Assembly (NCBI GenBank): GCA_023259435.1
Contig: JALRHZ010000009.1
Span: 1 to 41,171 of the forward strand
Reading direction: 5' to 3'
DNA from: Paracoccaceae bacterium
GTDB lineage: Bacteria > Pseudomonadota > Alphaproteobacteria > Rhodobacterales > Rhodobacteraceae
DNA length: 41,171 bases
Below the pieces are notes generated by a model, which ran no database searches, had not been told where the DNA came from, and saw only the letters and a program-made list of their open reading frames with translations. Made by a program: the position numbers and the translations under genes. This document shows, in pieces, positions 40,958 to 41,171 of this stretch (positions within the stretch are counted from its first letter, which is position 1; each line of letters starts with the position of its first letter).

Positions 40958-41171
40958 CTAGGTGGCGCCGCGCAAAGCCTTCAAAAGCGCCTCCATATCC
41001 TTGGGCAAAGGCGCCTCAAACCGCAAGACTTGTTTTGTAACCGGATGTTTAAATCCCAAAACAGCTGCGTGAAGCGCTTGGCGTGGAAATCTCTCTACGG
41101 CCTGACGGGCCACGTCAGACATGGATTTCTGAGCAATTTTGCGCCGCCCCCCATAGGTTGGATCCCCAATC
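40958..41171 (-). CDS. rluD: RluA-family 23S rRNA pseudouridine synthase, C-terminal fragment at window edge
   Basis: Only the last 70 codons are inside the window; the 5' part continues beyond 41171. The translation includes IGDPTYGG, then ERFPRQALHAAVLGF, then HPVTKQVLRFEAPLPKDM and ends LRGAT. The GDPxYG and FPRQALHA motifs are typical of RluA/RluD-type enzymes, which convert uridines of 23S rRNA to pseudouridine. The rluD name rests on the rpoH neighbour, an arrangement common in this group; RluC is possible. The 110 bases between it and rpoH would hold the rpoH promoter. I see only a weak TTGAAA-N17-TAACTC there. Confidence 0.85.
   Translation of the reverse strand, partial: IGDPTYGGRRKIAQKSMSDVARQAVERFPRQALHAAVLGFKHPVTKQVLRFEAPLPKDMEALLKALRGAT

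Overview
The window looks like chromosomal DNA of an alphaproteobacterium of the Rhodobacteraceae, most likely a marine roseobacter with moderate GC (judged by eye). The reasons are gene content and order: secG-pyrG, rluD-rpoH, hflK-hflC-DUF2065-degP, phaZ facing phaC-phaP-phaR, a TsuA-like YeeE/YedE protein and DUF2842 beside purA. Genes are densely packed. Many stop/start pairs overlap by 1-4 bases, and no gap exceeds 300 bases. I see no tRNA, rRNA, CRISPR array, insertion sequence or phage gene.

Layout. 1-5100: a small secreted protein, xseA (minus), purD with a MOSC-domain gene (plus), then an FG-GAP/VCBS protein and a 2Fe-2S ferredoxin (minus). 5200-6200: a relic that matches only the C-terminal OB fold of the error-prone polymerase DnaE2/ImuC, a peptidoglycan-binding lipoprotein, and back-to-back hairpins. 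6235-12233 (minus): a membrane and periplasmic proteolysis block (degP-like protease, DUF2065, hflC, hflK), then gor and rpiA. 12388-18540: a GST-like gene with sdaA, a YeeE/YedE transporter, thiamine diphosphokinase (minus) and a 679-residue acidic, mostly disordered protein. 18568-21843 (minus): DUF2842 with purA, then a three-gene cobalt-type nitrile hydratase operon. 21949-26152 (plus): secG, pyrG, rlmJ, a TerB-like gene and a PhnD-like protein without a signal peptide.

26261-34481 (plus): a polar-amino-acid-type ABC transporter (ATPase, binding protein, two permeases) followed by two glutamine-synthetase-like ligases flanking a class I glutamine amidotransferase, and an FAD amine oxidase. 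Together these look like uptake and gamma-glutamylation catabolism of putrescine or a related amine. The aldehyde dehydrogenase step is not encoded here. A TTTGATCAAA-type palindrome precedes the ligase genes, and a partial copy precedes the transporter.

34488-38912: a complete polyhydroxyalkanoate locus (phaR, phasin, phaC, and divergent phaZ). CTGC-N3-GCAG sites lie in both key intergenic regions and fit PhaR operators. 38918-41171 (minus): a Gfo/Idh/MocA oxidoreductase, rpoH, and the 3' end of an rluD-like pseudouridine synthase cut by the window edge.

No wholly new defence or mobile system is evident. The best leads are the DnaE2 OB-fold relic, the nitrile hydratase operon with its mirrored leader shared with secG, the acidic disordered protein, a paired-hairpin repeat family, and the incomplete gamma-glutamyl-amine pathway.
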